Assembly: GCA_018267095.1 (NCBI GenBank)
Contig: JAFDZC010000017.1
Location: 62,001 to 126,000, forward strand
DNA: 64,000 nucleotides
Direction: 5' to 3'
Source: Bacteroidota bacterium
GTDB lineage: Bacteria; Bacteroidota; Bacteroidia; Flavobacteriales; Flavobacteriaceae
The position numbers were made by a program, and so were the translations under genes. The first letter of the stretch is position 1. Each line of letters opens with the position of its first letter. The notes beneath the pieces are model-generated. The model was not told the DNA's origin, made no database searches, and saw only the letters and a program-made list of their open reading frames with translations. This document shows, piece by piece, positions 49,263-58,392 of this stretch.

Positions 49263-50339
49263 TTAGGGTTGTACGGTTGCTCCGTTGTAGAGTTTCCCGT
49301 CGGCCGAAACCACATAAGTCTCGCCCGTTTTAATGCCCGATAAAATCTCAGTTTGATTGCCGATGATGCGTCCTGTGCGCACCCAACGCAATAGAGCTTT
49401 GTGGTCTTCGGTCAGCGTGTATAAACCCGTGAGTTGTCCTTGACGAACCAGCGCTTCTGAGTTGACGGTTACCATGCCGCTGTTGTTTGCCACAGGCGAA
49501 CTTCCTTCAAAATTAACCCGCACAAACATCCCCGAAAGCACTGCGGGATCCGAATGATCCAAATTGACTTTTACAAGGTATTGGCCACCGGTATTTTGTG
49601 CCGAAGCACTTACTTCAGTCACTTTTCCGCTGAGTGTTTTGCCTATTGATTTGACCACGACTTGCGCTTTCATTTCGTTTTTAATGCTTGAAATACTACT
49701 CTCGGGAACCATCGCTACCGCTTGCCATTGGGTACCGCCTTCGAGACTTATGAGTGGCATTCCCGGGTTGGCCATATCGCCTTCTTTGACAAAAGTGCCG
49801 GTGATTACTCCAGAAAAAGGAGCAGTGACATTCGCATAAGCCATTTGCGCCAAAACTTCGTTGCGCAGCTGCTTGGCACCTTCAAGTGTAGCTTGTGCCA
49901 TCGACATGCGCGCAGTCATATCATCGAGTTCTTTTTGGGTGGCGCTTTGCTGGTCAAATAAGTTTTTAAATCGCTCGTAGTCTTTTTGCGCATTTTTAAA
50001 AGCGGCAGCAGCTTGTATAACTGCGGCATCGGTTTGTGCTTTTTTGGCTTGAATATCGGTATTATTAATGCTGACCAATAATTGACCTTTGGTTACGCGT
50101 TGTCCGATTTTTACAGAAACGCGGGTAACATAGCCCATCATTCGGGTACTGATGTTGGCACTGCTTGCGGCTTCAATTTTTCCGCTGGCCGAAACAGTGG
50201 CATTGCTGTTATTTTGGCCCACAACTGCAGTTTTAACAGCAATTACTTGGGTATTCGGGGTTGAGCTTTCTGGATTTTGTTGACAGGATGCCAAGATTTG
50301 TATAGCCAGCAAAACGGCAATTATTGATCTTTTTTTCAT
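49263..50339 (-). CDS. RND efflux periplasmic adapter (membrane fusion protein)
   Basis: 358 residues. Lipobox ILASC (Cys 19) anchors it to the inner membrane. Typical adapter order: beta-barrel/lipoyl half (VTRVSVKIGQRVTKGQLLVS), a coiled-coil hairpin (about 85-150, AAAFKNAQKDYERFKNLFDQ), the second lipoyl half (VTAPFSGVITGTFVKEGDMA) and a C-terminal barrel (VNLDHSDPAVLSGMFVRVNF). It links the RND permease at 45865 with the TolC-like protein at 50342. The gene begins 2 bp after the stop of the TolC-like gene. Confidence 0.93.
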   Translation of the reverse strand: MKKRSIIAVLLAIQILASCQQNPESSTPNTQVIAVKTAVVGQNNSNATVSASGKIEAASSANISTRMMGYVTRVSVKIGQRVTKGQLLVSINNTDIQAKKAQTDAAVIQAAAAFKNAQKDYERFKNLFDQQSATQKELDDMTARMSMAQATLEGAKQLRNEVLAQMAYANVTAPFSGVITGTFVKEGDMANPGMPLISLEGGTQWQAVAMVPESSISSIKNEMKAQVVVKSIGKTLSGKVTEVSASAQNTGGQYLVKVNLDHSDPAVLSGMFVRVNFEGSSPVANNSGMVTVNSEALVRQGQLTGLYTLTEDHKALLRWVRTGRIIGNQTEILSGIKTGETYVVSADGKLYNGATVQP

Positions 50340-50341
50340 GA

Positions 50342-51655
50342 TTATTGGGTTAAAAATTCAAGATATGTTTGTGTGAATTGGAATTCAAATACAGCCGCGT
50401 CCAGCTCGAGTTCTTTTTGCAATTGCTGGGTTTCAGCGGCCAGTAAATCTGTAGTTTTCTCTAAACCTTGGCCAAATCGGTTTTGTCTGATTCTATAGGC
50501 TTCTTGTGATTGCTCCAAAGCCAATTGCGCCAAATTGTGTTTGTTTTGTGCATCGGCTAATTGTCTGAGGGTTTTGCTGAGTTCTAACTGACTTTGGGCT
50601 TTGTATTGTTCGAGTTCTGTGGTGGATTTTTTGTATTCGGCTTTTGATTTTTGCGCTTTCCCAAGCGTTTTGTATCCGTCAAAAATATTCCACGAAAGTT
50701 GTGCACCCACAGTATATCCTTTGGCAGCGGTGCCCAAAAACTCAGTGTCGTATAATTCATAACTGCCAAAGGCATTGAGGCGCGGCAAAAAACTATATTG
50801 GTCTGAAACCGACATTTTTAGGTAAGCTTCAGAACTTTTGGTCATGGCCTGCAGATCTTTTCGGTTTTCAGGTAGTTTGTTTTCAAAGGTTTTCACCGAT
50901 GGTTCATATTTCAGCACTTCGGTAGGCGCATATACTTTTTGGGTGTCGGTTTCACCCAACAAAAAATGCAAATAGTCTGAAGCATTTTGCACATTGCTTT
51001 GGGCGTATTGCACTTGATTTTCAATTTCATTCACGCGCACTTGCACCATCAGTACATCGGTTTTTTGTACCATGCCTTGTTTGAAGTAATTCTGAATCAG
51101 TTTTAAATTGGCCAGGGCTGTTGCTTTGGCTTTTTTAATTACTTGTACTGCTTTGTAGGCCAATTGCAATTGCATGTAAGCTTTATTGAGTTCGAGTTGC
51201 TGATATTCGCCGATGCGGTCTGATTGCAATTGGTAGGCTTCCATTTTAGTCTTGGCGGCACCTCTGGCAGCCCAACCGTCGGCATTGATTAGCGGTTGAA
51301 GTACTTCAAATTTGGTAGCGAAGTTTTTGGTTTTCTTAGGGTCATTGAGCAGCGCTGGATTAAAATCTGCTGCGGTTAAAATTTCTTGATTGAGTTTTGA
51401 ACCAAAAGCCATGAGCGGATTGGTGGTAGAAATGCCTGTATACGAAGCCGAAATCGATGGTAAAAAAACCGCCTCTGACTGTCGGTAATCTGCGCGGGCC
51501 GATTCATAAGCCTGACGCGCGATTTTGATTTGCAGGTTTTGCTCTAACACTTTTTGCCCGAGTTCTTGTTTTGAAACTCTGAGGGTATCTTGTGCAAAAC
51601 CAAGACTTGTGATGCTCAGTGTCAGCAAAACCAAAAGGCGAGAAGGATGATTCAT
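50342..51655 (-). CDS. TolC-family outer-membrane efflux protein
   Basis: 437 residues. Signal peptide ending LGFAQ. Two TolC repeats of long helices and paired strands: EILEQNLQIKIARQAYESAR-like first helix, LPSISASYTGIST strand, and a second set with AQLSWNIFDGYKTLGKAQKS and LELSKTLRQLADAQNKHNLA. It forms the outer-membrane channel for the pump encoded downstream (49263 and 45865). It is the first gene of that operon; a strong terminator at 51730-51758 separates it from the metal-efflux operon. Confidence 0.93.
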   Translation of the reverse strand: MNHPSRLLVLLTLSITSLGFAQDTLRVSKQELGQKVLEQNLQIKIARQAYESARADYRQSEAVFLPSISASYTGISTTNPLMAFGSKLNQEILTAADFNPALLNDPKKTKNFATKFEVLQPLINADGWAARGAAKTKMEAYQLQSDRIGEYQQLELNKAYMQLQLAYKAVQVIKKAKATALANLKLIQNYFKQGMVQKTDVLMVQVRVNEIENQVQYAQSNVQNASDYLHFLLGETDTQKVYAPTEVLKYEPSVKTFENKLPENRKDLQAMTKSSEAYLKMSVSDQYSFLPRLNAFGSYELYDTEFLGTAAKGYTVGAQLSWNIFDGYKTLGKAQKSKAEYKKSTTELEQYKAQSQLELSKTLRQLADAQNKHNLAQLALEQSQEAYRIRQNRFGQGLEKTTDLLAAETQQLQKELELDAAVFEFQFTQTYLEFLTQ

Positions 51656-51729
51656 AAGGTTTGATTAAAAATAACAGGGCAAAGATATTTTTGCGGCAAC
51701 CTATCAGTCAGTAACTAAAGTCACAACAC

Positions 51730-51758
51730 AAAAAAAGCACTCCTTTTTGGGGAGTGCT
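51730..51758 (-). terminator. Terminator between the two RND operons
   Basis: GCACTCC (51737-51743) pairs with GGAGTGC (51751-51757). On the minus strand a T run follows (51730-51736). It lies 24 bp after the stop of the adapter gene at 51781 and ends the CzcA-type operon. Confidence 0.88.
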
Positions 51759-51780
51759 TCCGAGTAAACAGTACTATTTT

Positions 51781-52911
51781 CTATTCTTCTTCGGTCTTGT
51801 TTTTCATCTGCATGAGTAGGGTGTAGGCACCTTTGACAACGATTTTTTGACCTTCGAGCAATTCGGGTTGGGTAATGCTGATGTATCCTTCAGATTGCAC
51901 GGCTATGGCAATGGGTTGCAAAACATAGTGCAGTTTATCTTTCATCAAAAACACATAATCTTTGCCTTCATAATTAACCACTGCGGCTTCGGGAATGGCC
52001 GGCACTTGATTGTTTTTGAGTTCAATCTCGGCATTCATATACATGCCCGGCAGCAAGGTTTTGTCGTAGTCATTAAAGTGGCAATGCACTTCAACGGTAT
52101 GGTCTTCGGTTGATAAATCTTTGCTGATCAAAATAATCTCACACGGATGTTTTTTGTTGGGCTGACTGTTGGTAAAAGTAAATAGTTTTTGTCCTACGGC
52201 TAAGCTGGTTACGTCTTTTTCAAACACCTTTAAGTTTAAGTGAATATCCTCCGGATTCACGAGTTCAAACAACACATCGGTTGGGTTGACATATTTTCCG
52301 ATGTTGACGTTTACTTTGGATACAAAGCCCGAAATAGGCGCATAAATATGAACGCTTTTTGAGATGTTCTTTTCGCTGAGTTTACTCGGATTAATCGAAA
52401 TCAATTTGAGCTTTTCAGACAAGGCGCTCAAGGCAATGCGCAGGTTTTCATAATCGGCTTGTGCCAATTGAAATACCTTGTCGCTGCTGGCTTGGCTTTT
52501 ATTCAGATCGCGTTGACGCTCAAACTCTCTTTCGGCATATACTAACTTGGCGCGCGTGCTCAAATAATCCTGCTGTAGGTTGATGTATTGTTGATCTTCA
52601 AGCGTTGCAATCACTTCGCCTTTCACAATGTGCATTCCGGGCAACAGGCGCGTGCTTTTGAGATAACCGCCCAAAGGCATACTCACCGAAACCATATTTT
52701 GTGGCGGCACATCAATGAGTCCGTTGACGCGTAGGGTAGAAGTCAGGTTGCGCAACTCGGCCTCAGAAGTTTGTAGGGCAGCATTTCGATACTGAGCTTC
52801 GGTCAAACTGATGATGTTCTCTGGCGCATCAGCACTCTGGGTTATATTTTCTTTTTTTTGGCAGCTCACCATCAAGGTTAGGGCGAATGTATATAAGATT
52901 ATATTTTTCAT
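51781..52911 (-). CDS. CzcB/CusB-like periplasmic adapter of a metal RND system
   Basis: 376 residues. Lipobox MVSC (Cys 17). Adapter domains in order: barrel-like N-terminal part (LTSTLRVNGLIDVPPQNMVS), lipoyl half PGMHIVKGEVIATLEDQQYI, coiled coil (LQQDYLSTRAKLVYAEREFE), second lipoyl half VHIYAPISGFVSKVNVNIGK, then YMNAEIELKNNQVPAIPEAA. No separate metal-binding Met/His-rich tail is seen. It starts 7 bp after the CzcA-TolC fusion gene and works with it. Confidence 0.92.
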   Translation of the reverse strand: MKNIILYTFALTLMVSCQKKENITQSADAPENIISLTEAQYRNAALQTSEAELRNLTSTLRVNGLIDVPPQNMVSVSMPLGGYLKSTRLLPGMHIVKGEVIATLEDQQYINLQQDYLSTRAKLVYAEREFERQRDLNKSQASSDKVFQLAQADYENLRIALSALSEKLKLISINPSKLSEKNISKSVHIYAPISGFVSKVNVNIGKYVNPTDVLFELVNPEDIHLNLKVFEKDVTSLAVGQKLFTFTNSQPNKKHPCEIILISKDLSTEDHTVEVHCHFNDYDKTLLPGMYMNAEIELKNNQVPAIPEAAVVNYEGKDYVFLMKDKLHYVLQPIAIAVQSEGYISITQPELLEGQKIVVKGAYTLLMQMKNKTEEE

Positions 52912-52918
52912 TTTTTGA

Positions 52919-55900
52919 CTATTTAGAATTGAGGTAATTGAGTTCAGTAACGGCTCGGTTGTATTGCATTACCGCGTCGAGATAATCGCTTTGAATGCCT
53001 ATGCTTTGGTGAATGATTTGCACCCATTGCAGATAATTGATATCTCCGCCCAAAAATTGTACGTCGGCGGTTTTGGTCATTTGCTCGGCATGAGTCAGCG
53101 CCGAACCTTCAAAATACTTGAGTTTATCCAAGGCAGTTTTATAATCTGCCTGAGCGTTTTTATATTGTTTCAACCAAAGTACTTTTTCAGATTCATATTG
53201 TTGATCGGCGATGCGTTCTTGAATTTTAGCCGCAGCTACCCGAGCACGACCGGCTCCACCCAAAAGCGGAATACCCAGCCCGATTTGCCCTGACTGAAAA
53301 CGCGTATTGCGGTCGTAAAGCACATTGTTGGAGCCTGTTCCTTGCATGGTCATGTTGTTGTATCCAAAAGTCAATTCCGGAAGTAATTTTGATTTTTCTA
53401 CTCGGGTAGCAGCTTGTTCAGTCGCTTTTTGCTGTTGTGCCCATTGCACTTCGGTGTGATTTTGCCAACCCAAACTGTCCAAAACCACGGTGTTGCTGAT
53501 TTTGAGTTGGGTCGGTGTCGGTATATAAATTGTGTCGGTGCACAAAAGCCAATCAAATTCTTGCAGCATGCGGTCTTTTTCGCGACGTACCTCTGAGAGT
53601 TGCATTTGAATCGAACCGCGTTGGGTTTGCGCCGTTGCTTTTTCGAGTACATTGCTTTCGCCCTTTTTAAAACGAAGCTCAGATTTGCGTTCAAACGCAG
53701 CAAAGAGTGAATCGCTTTTGAGCAAGAGTTGCTCTTTTTCGTGCCAAAACAACCAGCCGTAAAAGGTTTCAGTTACTTCTTTTTTGAGGCGTGCCTCGCG
53801 GGCTTGTACTTTGATGGTAGCCAATTTTGAAGCTTCGGTATAGTATTTTTTCTGACGATTATACACCGTCGGGAAACTCAACGACTGCGCTATGCTCAAA
53901 CGATTGTCGTTGTAGTAACTATTGATCTGTCCGTATTCGCCACTGATGTTGGTCATCGGTAAATTGGTAGATGTTTTGATGAGTTTTTGCTGATAATCGG
54001 CGCGCAATCGTTCAAGCTTTACACTTGAATTATTTTTTAAGGCCAGTTCAATGGATTGTTCCAAATTAATCTTTTGGCTTTGTGCGGGTGATAAGTTTGG
54101 CAACAAAATCAAAAACACAATTATGGCTGAAACGTTTACTTTGCCTGATTTTTGTTCAGATTTAGCTTCGAATAATACATACAAAATCGGCAAGACAAAA
54201 AGCGTCAAAAAGGTCGCAATCATCAGTCCGCCAATCACTACCGTGGCCAACGGTCTTTGGACTTCGGCTCCGGCTCCGTTGCTGAGTGCCATCGGCAAAA
54301 AGCCCAGCGAGGCTACAAAGGCAGTCATCAATACCGGACGCAGACGAACTTTGGTGCCCATGAGCACAATTCGGTGCAAGTCTTTCATACCTTCAGATTT
54401 AAGTTGATTAAATTCAGCGATGAGTACAATTCCATTGAGCACCGCTACGCCAAAAAGCGCAATGAAGCCCACACCGGCACTGATGCTAAACGGCATACCG
54501 CGCAAGGCCAAAAAGATAATTCCTCCGATGGCCGAAAGCGGAATGGCTGAATAAATTAACAAGCCCTGACGAACCGATTTAAAGGCAAAAAACAGCAATA
54601 AGAAAATCAATATGAGCGAGACCGGCACGGCGATCATAAGTCTTGCTTTGGCTTTGTTGAGGTTTTCAAAAGCTCCACCATAAGTTACATAATAGCCCGC
54701 CGGCAAGGAAAGTTTTTTGTCCACTTTAGATTGCAATTCGGCAACGATGCTTTGCACATCGCGACCACGCACGTTAAAACCAACAATGATGCGTCGTTTG
54801 GCATCTTCGCGTTGAATCTGATTCGGCCCGTTCTCGATGCTTACCCTTGCCAATTGCGACAACGGAATTTGCGTGCCCGAAGCCGTCGCAATCAGCAGGT
54901 TTTGAACGTCTTCCAAATTTTGACGTTGCTCGCTGCCCAAACGTACCACAAGGTCAAATCTCTTTTCGCCCTCAAAGACCAATCCGGTGCTTTGCCCGGC
55001 AAAAGCCGTATGTACCGCGCGGTTGATTTCTTCTATCGATAATCCGTATTGAGCAATGGTGCTGCGGTTGTATTGAATGATGATCTGTGGCATTCCGGTT
55101 ACCGATTCCACATACAAATTCTGAGCGCCTTGAACCGTGCTGACAATTTTGCCGAGTTTTTGTGCGTAGGTTGATAAAGTATCTAGGTTTTCGCCGAATA
55201 TTTTGCACACCACATCTTGTCGGGCACCGGTCATGAGTTCGTTAAAACGCATTTGTACCGGATACTGAAAACCGGCGGTAATGCCCGGCACATCGGTAAG
55301 CGCTTGACTCATTTTTTCGCTGAGTTCATTAAAAGTTTTGGCCGAAGTCCACTCGGACTTGTCTTTGAGAATCACCATCATATCGCTGGCCTCCATCGGC
55401 ATCGGATCGGTAGGAACTTCGCCGCTACCGATTTTGCAAACTACTTTTTCAACCTCAGGAAATCTTGATTTGAGGATGTGTGCTGCTTTTTGTGTGCTTT
55501 CAATGGTGGTGTTTAAGTTACTGCCGGTGAGCACGCGGGTATCTACCGCAAAGTCGCCTTCTTCGAGTGCCGGAATGAATTCGCCACCGAGCATTGTTAA
55601 AATACCCACCGCCAAAACAAATAATCCTATTACGGTAGCCAAAATAGCTTTTGAGTGATTAAGCGCCATTTGTAAATAATGTTGGTAGTGGCGCTCAATT
55701 TTAGCCATGATTAAATCAGATTTATTGGGCTCATGCTGAATTTTCTTGCTCAAAAACACCGAGCTCATCATCGGAATATAAGTCAGCGACAAAATAAACG
55801 CGCCCAACAAAGCAAAGGCAACGGTTTGTGCCATCGGAATAAACATTTTGCCTTCAATGCCTTCTAAAGTAAAAATAGGCAAGTAGACAATGAGGATGAT

Positions 55901-57271
55901 GATTTGGCCAAATACCGCGCTGTTCATCATCTTTCCGGCGGATGTTTTTACTTCTTGATCCATTTGGTTTTGGTCCAATTGATTGATATGGACAAACTTC
56001 TTGCTGTGGGTGAGCTGATGCATGACCGCCTCGACAATAATCACCGCCCCGTCTACAATCAGTCCAAAATCAAGCGCACCCAAACTCATGAGGTTGCCGC
56101 TCACGCCAAACAAATTCATCATGATAATCGCAAACAACATCGCCAACGGAATAACCGAGGCCACCAATAAGCCGGCACGGAAGTTTCCTAAAAATAATAC
56201 CAATACGAAAACGACAATCAGCGCACCTTCGAGCAAGTTTTTTTCGACGGTTCCGATGGCGTTGTTGACCATTTTGGTTCGGTCTAAAAACGGTTCAATG
56301 ACGACACCTTTAGGCAAGGTCTTCTGAATTTGTGCAATGCGTTCTTTGACATTTTTAATCACTTGACTGCTGTTGGCGCCTTTGAGCATCATCACTACCG
56401 CACCCGATACTTCTCCTTGGTCGTTATAGCACATGGCTCCGTAGCGTGTGGCGTTTCCGATGCGCACCTCGGCTACATCGCGCAAAAAAATGGGGCCATT
56501 ACCTGCGCGTGGTGTGATACGAATGTTGTTGATATCTTCTACAGAGCCAATAAGTCCTTCGCTACGAATAAACAAAGATGTTCCGCCTTTTTCAATATAA
56601 GCGCCACCGGTGTTTTGGTTGTTGGCTTCAACGGCGGTAAATACATCGCTGATGGTCAGCCCCAATGCATTGAGCTTGTTTGGATTGACGGCAATTTCGT
56701 ATTGTTTGAGTTTGCCGCCAAAGCTGCTGACTTCGGCGACGCCTTGCACACCCAATAATTGTCTGCGCACCACCCAGTCTTGCAGCGTGCGCAATTCCGT
56801 GGCGTCGTATTGGCTTTCGAAGCCTTTTTGTGGGCGAACCACGTATTGATAAATCTCGCCCAAACCGCTTGAAACGGGTCCTAGTTCAGGAGTTCCGATG
56901 CCCGCAGGAATTTCGGTTTGTACTTTTTGCAAACGCTCAGCTACTTGCTGACGCGCCCAATACACATCGGTATCGTCATCAAAAACAATGGTTACCAGTG
57001 ATAGCCCAAAGCGCGAGAAGCTTCTGATTTCAAGGGTGCCGGGAATGTTGCTGTTGGCTTGTTCAATCGGAAAAGTAACCAATCGTTCAATATCGGTAGC
57101 ACCAAATGAAGGTGCCACGGTGATGACTTGAACTTGGTTGTTGGTGATGTCCGGAACGGCATCTATAGGAAGTTGGGTGGCCTGATAACTGCCGTAACCG
57201 ATTAAGGTAATAAGCATCAGGCCAATGATGAGTTTGTTCCGTACGGAAAACTCGATGATTTTATTGAGCAT
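52919..57271 (-). CDS. CzcA-type heavy-metal RND permease fused to a TolC-like outer-membrane domain
   Basis: 1450 residues. Residues about 1-1035 are a complete HME-RND permease. Helix 4 reads LDFGLIVDGAVIIVEAVMH, with the D...D...E set of divalent-metal (Zn/Co/Cd or Ni) exporters rather than CusA. At about 1040-1060 a hydrophobic segment (VSAIIVFLILLPNLSPA) looks like a signal peptide, followed by a full TolC-family domain (about 1065-1450: KINLEQSIELALKNNSSVKL, LSFPTVYNRQKKYYTEASKL, GLGIPLLGGAGRARVAAAKI). The fusion is known in Bacteroidota. The adapter gene follows 7 bp later. Cleavage at the internal signal-like segment would release the channel half. Confidence 0.94.
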   Translation of the reverse strand: MLNKIIEFSVRNKLIIGLMLITLIGYGSYQATQLPIDAVPDITNNQVQVITVAPSFGATDIERLVTFPIEQANSNIPGTLEIRSFSRFGLSLVTIVFDDDTDVYWARQQVAERLQKVQTEIPAGIGTPELGPVSSGLGEIYQYVVRPQKGFESQYDATELRTLQDWVVRRQLLGVQGVAEVSSFGGKLKQYEIAVNPNKLNALGLTISDVFTAVEANNQNTGGAYIEKGGTSLFIRSEGLIGSVEDINNIRITPRAGNGPIFLRDVAEVRIGNATRYGAMCYNDQGEVSGAVVMMLKGANSSQVIKNVKERIAQIQKTLPKGVVIEPFLDRTKMVNNAIGTVEKNLLEGALIVVFVLVLFLGNFRAGLLVASVIPLAMLFAIIMMNLFGVSGNLMSLGALDFGLIVDGAVIIVEAVMHQLTHSKKFVHINQLDQNQMDQEVKTSAGKMMNSAVFGQIIILIVYLPIFTLEGIEGKMFIPMAQTVAFALLGAFILSLTYIPMMSSVFLSKKIQHEPNKSDLIMAKIERHYQHYLQMALNHSKAILATVIGLFVLAVGILTMLGGEFIPALEEGDFAVDTRVLTGSNLNTTIESTQKAAHILKSRFPEVEKVVCKIGSGEVPTDPMPMEASDMMVILKDKSEWTSAKTFNELSEKMSQALTDVPGITAGFQYPVQMRFNELMTGARQDVVCKIFGENLDTLSTYAQKLGKIVSTVQGAQNLYVESVTGMPQIIIQYNRSTIAQYGLSIEEINRAVHTAFAGQSTGLVFEGEKRFDLVVRLGSEQRQNLEDVQNLLIATASGTQIPLSQLARVSIENGPNQIQREDAKRRIIVGFNVRGRDVQSIVAELQSKVDKKLSLPAGYYVTYGGAFENLNKAKARLMIAVPVSLILIFLLLFFAFKSVRQGLLIYSAIPLSAIGGIIFLALRGMPFSISAGVGFIALFGVAVLNGIVLIAEFNQLKSEGMKDLHRIVLMGTKVRLRPVLMTAFVASLGFLPMALSNGAGAEVQRPLATVVIGGLMIATFLTLFVLPILYVLFEAKSEQKSGKVNVSAIIVFLILLPNLSPAQSQKINLEQSIELALKNNSSVKLERLRADYQQKLIKTSTNLPMTNISGEYGQINSYYNDNRLSIAQSLSFPTVYNRQKKYYTEASKLATIKVQAREARLKKEVTETFYGWLFWHEKEQLLLKSDSLFAAFERKSELRFKKGESNVLEKATAQTQRGSIQMQLSEVRREKDRMLQEFDWLLCTDTIYIPTPTQLKISNTVVLDSLGWQNHTEVQWAQQQKATEQAATRVEKSKLLPELTFGYNNMTMQGTGSNNVLYDRNTRFQSGQIGLGIPLLGGAGRARVAAAKIQERIADQQYESEKVLWLKQYKNAQADYKTALDKLKYFEGSALTHAEQMTKTADVQFLGGDINYLQWVQIIHQSIGIQSDYLDAVMQYNRAVTELNYLNSK

Positions 57272-57363
57272 AATTGTATTTTTTGGGATTAAAAATATAG
57301 AAACAGCCCGATTGCCGTGGATTCAGCAACAGGTCTGGACCTATCTTAAAACAAAAGAAACAA

Positions 57364-57753
57364 TTAAGCTATTTTGGGCGGTTGCCAGATAGAGTGAGAA
57401 AATTTAGGGATAAAATGGCTTTGATAGCCGAAGTTTTTTTCGTTTTGTCCGGTCGGGAATGAGTCCAAACGGAACAAGTCAAAATGCGGAATAGGCTCAA
57501 AATATGTGAGCGCAGAACAACTGCATCCGCTGTGCGATTTAAAAGGGAGTTTCATGTCTTGATCAAAATCGCGGTCCATCACCTCGCCATGTGCATAGTG
57601 TGCACACAGAAAATCCCATAAACTGATTTGCGGTTTGGCTTGTTGGTGTTCAATGAAGTGCTCGGCCAACATGGGCAATTTGAGCAATTCACCCAGCTGA
57701 ACCGAAGTAAACAGATACGTGACGAGGAATATTTTAGCGATGGTTGATCTCAT
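57364..57753 (-). CDS. Small exported protein of unknown function upstream of the metal RND operon
   Basis: 129 residues from ATG 57751-57753 (TTG-led extension to 57786 ignored). N-terminal hydrophobic segment IAKIFLVTYLFTSVQLGELL may be a signal or anchor. The mature part is rich in His, Asp and Cys: FLCAHYAHGEVMDRDFDQDM, LPFKSHSGCSCSAL, FHFIP-like end (SHFIPKFSHSIW). These suit metal binding in the envelope. It lies 93 bp before the CzcA-TolC gene and after a terminator, so it probably heads that operon. No family name known to me. Confidence 0.65.
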   Translation of the reverse strand: MRSTIAKIFLVTYLFTSVQLGELLKLPMLAEHFIEHQQAKPQISLWDFLCAHYAHGEVMDRDFDQDMKLPFKSHSGCSCSALTYFEPIPHFDLFRLDSFPTGQNEKNFGYQSHFIPKFSHSIWQPPKIA

Positions 57754-57761
57754 AAGAAAAA

Positions 57762-57792
57762 ATAAAGTGCCCGAACACGCAGGCACTTTACT
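57762..57792 (-). terminator. Terminator after the Cys/Lys-rich peptide gene
   Basis: AAAGTGCC (57764-57771) pairs with GGCACTTT (57782-57789) around a 10-nt loop. On the minus strand a T-rich tract follows. It begins 12 bp after the stop at 57801. Confidence 0.82.
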
Positions 57793-57800
57793 AGATTGAT

Positions 57801-57992
57801 TTATGACTTAGCAGCCGCTTTTTTTGCAGCGCAGCATCCGCCTTTTTTCTCACCGTGGCAAGATTTTTTTTCGTCTTTTGAACAAGATTTTTCGGTTTTA
57901 GCTTTTTGCTCTTGTTTGGCAACTTCTTGAGCGTTTACAGTAGTTCCGAAAAAGAAAGCGCTCATCACGAGCAAGGCAATTGATTTTTTCAT
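57801..57992 (-). CDS. Small exported Cys/Lys-rich protein, possible metal binder
   Basis: 63 residues from ATG 57990-57992 (KKSIALLVMSAFFFGTTVNA is a clear signal peptide ending ANA/NAQ; the longer TTG-led frame is rejected). The mature peptide of about 40 residues is dominated by Lys, Glu, Ala and five Cys (EKSCSKDEKKSCHGEKKGGC then CAAKK). Cys-x5-Cys-x6-Cys-Cys and a His suggest soft-metal or thiol chemistry in the periplasm. It sits between thioredoxin and the metal-efflux operon and has its own promoter (58020-58027) and terminator. Confidence 0.75.
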   Translation of the reverse strand: MKKSIALLVMSAFFFGTTVNAQEVAKQEQKAKTEKSCSKDEKKSCHGEKKGGCCAAKKAAAKS

Positions 57993-58019
57993 GAGGTGAT
58001 TTTTAGTTGATAATGATTT

Positions 58020-58060
58020 CAAAAATATTACTTTTTGTTAAACTAACTATGCGGTTTAAC
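58020..58060 (-). promoter_or_regulatory. Promoter and inverted repeat upstream of the Cys-rich peptide
   Basis: TATTTTTG on the minus strand (58020-58027) matches the -7 element. The inverted repeat GTTAAAC (58037-58043) / GTTTAAC (58054-58060) is centred at 58048.5, about 34 bp before the predicted transcript start, where a regulator would overlap the -33 region. It has no T tract, so it is not a terminator for the upstream trx gene. Confidence 0.5.
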
Positions 58061-58061
58061 A

Positions 58062-58364
58062 TTATTTAGACTTTTCTAAGATGGTTCTGACAATTTCGTC
58101 TTTGGATAAAACTCCCGATTGTCGCCACAGTTGCACGCCCTCTTGAAACAACATCATGGTGGGCACACCGCGAACCCGATAACTTTCGGCAATTTCAGGA
58201 TTTTTATCGACATCAATTTTAATAATAGATACGCGGTCGCCCAATTGATCTTTGACTTGTTTGAGCGTGGGTGAAAGCATTTGACAAGGTCCGCACCAAG
58301 TAGCAAAAAAGTCAACCAATACAGGTTTTTCACTTTCAATCAATGACTGAAAAGATGCATTCAT
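58062..58364 (-). CDS. trxA: Thioredoxin
   Basis: 100 residues, the standard single-domain cytoplasmic thioredoxin: PVLVDFFATWCGPCQMLSPT with the redox pair CGPC near residues 28-31, SIIKIDVDKNPEIAESYRVR, and cis-Pro in GVPTMMLFQEG. No signal peptide. It reduces disulfides, and with rhodaneses it can also release persulfide sulfur. That fits its place between DUF2892/rhodanese genes and the CstB-like gene, with 28 bp to the gene upstream. Confidence 0.93.
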   Translation of the reverse strand: MNASFQSLIESEKPVLVDFFATWCGPCQMLSPTLKQVKDQLGDRVSIIKIDVDKNPEIAESYRVRGVPTMMLFQEGVQLWRQSGVLSKDEIVRTILEKSK

Positions 58365-58392
58365 ACTTAATATGATTCAATGGTTTATGAAA

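Noticed and set aside
52919-57271. CzcA-TolC fusion considered as an assembly error joining two genes
   Set aside because: The frame is continuous, both halves are complete and the same fusion is known in Bacteroidota.
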